DNA of 64,000 bases, taken from positions 62,001 to 126,000 of the forward strand of contig NZ_BPQR01000022.1 of NCBI RefSeq assembly GCF_022179345.1. Direction: 5' to 3'. Below the pieces are notes generated by a model. It was not told the origin of the DNA, made no database searches, and worked only from the letters and a program-made list of their open reading frames with translations. How positions within the stretch are numbered: the first letter of the stretch is position 1; each line of letters begins with the position of its first letter. Positions 63,722 through 64,000 of the stretch are shown here, piece by piece. This DNA is from Methylobacterium jeotgali. Lineage in GTDB: Bacteria; Pseudomonadota; Alphaproteobacteria; Rhizobiales; Beijerinckiaceae. Made by a program: the position numbers and the translations under genes.

Positions 63722-64000
63722 TCAGGCCGTCCCGACCCGGCCGCCGGCGATCTCGGCGAGCAGCCGGCGCAGTGAGGCGTTCTCGGTCTCGAGCTCGGTG
63801 ATGCGCCGCAGGAGCACCGCCACCGAGGCGTCGCCGGTCTCGTTGACGGGAGGCTTCGCGGCCTCCTGATCGAGGAAGGTCACGCCGGCCCCGTCCTCCC
63901 GGCGCCAGCGCAGGCGGGCGCGGTAGGTGTGGTCCTTCTGGGCGACGTGGATGTCGAACACCTCCGGCAGGCTCGTGGTCTCGCTGAGCGCGAGACGGGC
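63722..64000 (-). CDS. PilZ-domain-like protein, C-terminal part (runs off the window)
   Basis: The frame is open to the right edge. The visible 92 residues begin ARLALSETTSLPEVFDIHVA and contain RARLRWRREDGAGVTFLDQ, the typical last strands of a PilZ domain, then a short coiled coil (LLRRITELETENASLRRLLA). The N-terminal R-x-x-x-R motif would lie beyond the window. An internal GTG at 63961 would give 79 residues but cuts the domain. Confidence 0.65.
   Translation of the reverse strand, partial: ARLALSETTSLPEVFDIHVAQKDHTYRARLRWRREDGAGVTFLDQEAAKPPVNETGDASVAVLLRRITELETENASLRRLLAEIAGGRVGTA

Overview
The window is GC-rich chromosomal DNA from an alphaproteobacterial methylotroph, almost certainly a Methylobacterium/Methylorubrum-type organism. 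The main reason is a complete, uninterrupted calcium-type methanol dehydrogenase cluster in the order mxaFJGIRSACKLDEHB (6640-18908). It is preceded by a promoter whose hexamers match those described for the M. extorquens mxaF promoter. No taxonomic search was possible.

Layout: 1-6277 holds ordinary chromosomal genes: a thiamine-binding-type protein, an MFS exporter, a HerA-like ATPase, a PAP2 phosphatase, a small hypothetical and a secreted trypsin-like protease. 6400-18908 is the mxa cluster. MxaF and MxaI are the enzyme, MxaG is cytochrome cL and MxaJ is a periplasmic accessory protein. MxaR/S/A/C/K/L are the MoxR-DUF58-vWA maturation machinery linked to calcium insertion, MxaD/E/H are envelope accessory proteins and MxaB is a response regulator. 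From mxaR to mxaB most genes overlap by a few bases. 18918-27046 holds a transglutaminase-like gene, a small XRE regulator and a sensory block (CheB, a giant CheB-CheR-PAS-HWE kinase, a receiver, a Crp/Fnr regulator and an orphan HWE kinase).

27646-45572 is a genomic island of about 17.9 kb in a tRNA-Lys(UUU) gene. It is bounded by a perfect 45-bp direct repeat of the tRNA 3' part, and an almost identical tandem motif, probably an integrase arm site, lies just inside each end. Cargo: a P4-type integrase, an excisionase-like HTH protein, a putative replication initiator, a PD-(D/E)xK-like protein, XRE regulators, an arsenic cluster (arsR-arsC-arsB-MFS with divergent arsH), a RarA/MgsA C-terminal-like protein next to a second integrase, and a two-gene candidate conflict system whose large protein has TPR-like, GreA/B-C-like and PIN-like regions. 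A 14-bp palindrome (TGCAATTAATTGCA) recurs five times between 20.2 and 44.3 kb, three times just downstream of XRE genes. A frameshifted copy of the island's right-end gene lies immediately outside the left att site, which suggests an older related element once sat in the same tRNA.

45778-64000 returns to core chromosome: an SGNH-like membrane protein, PilZ proteins, acyl-CoA dehydrogenase, a copper P-type ATPase with CueR and an operator, a large hybrid histidine kinase, a catalase-family protein, a YdeP/FdhF-type molybdoenzyme, a FemAB/GNAT-like protein, an M20 amidohydrolase, glutathione peroxidase, a CDF transporter, a HIT protein and a YaiI-family protein.
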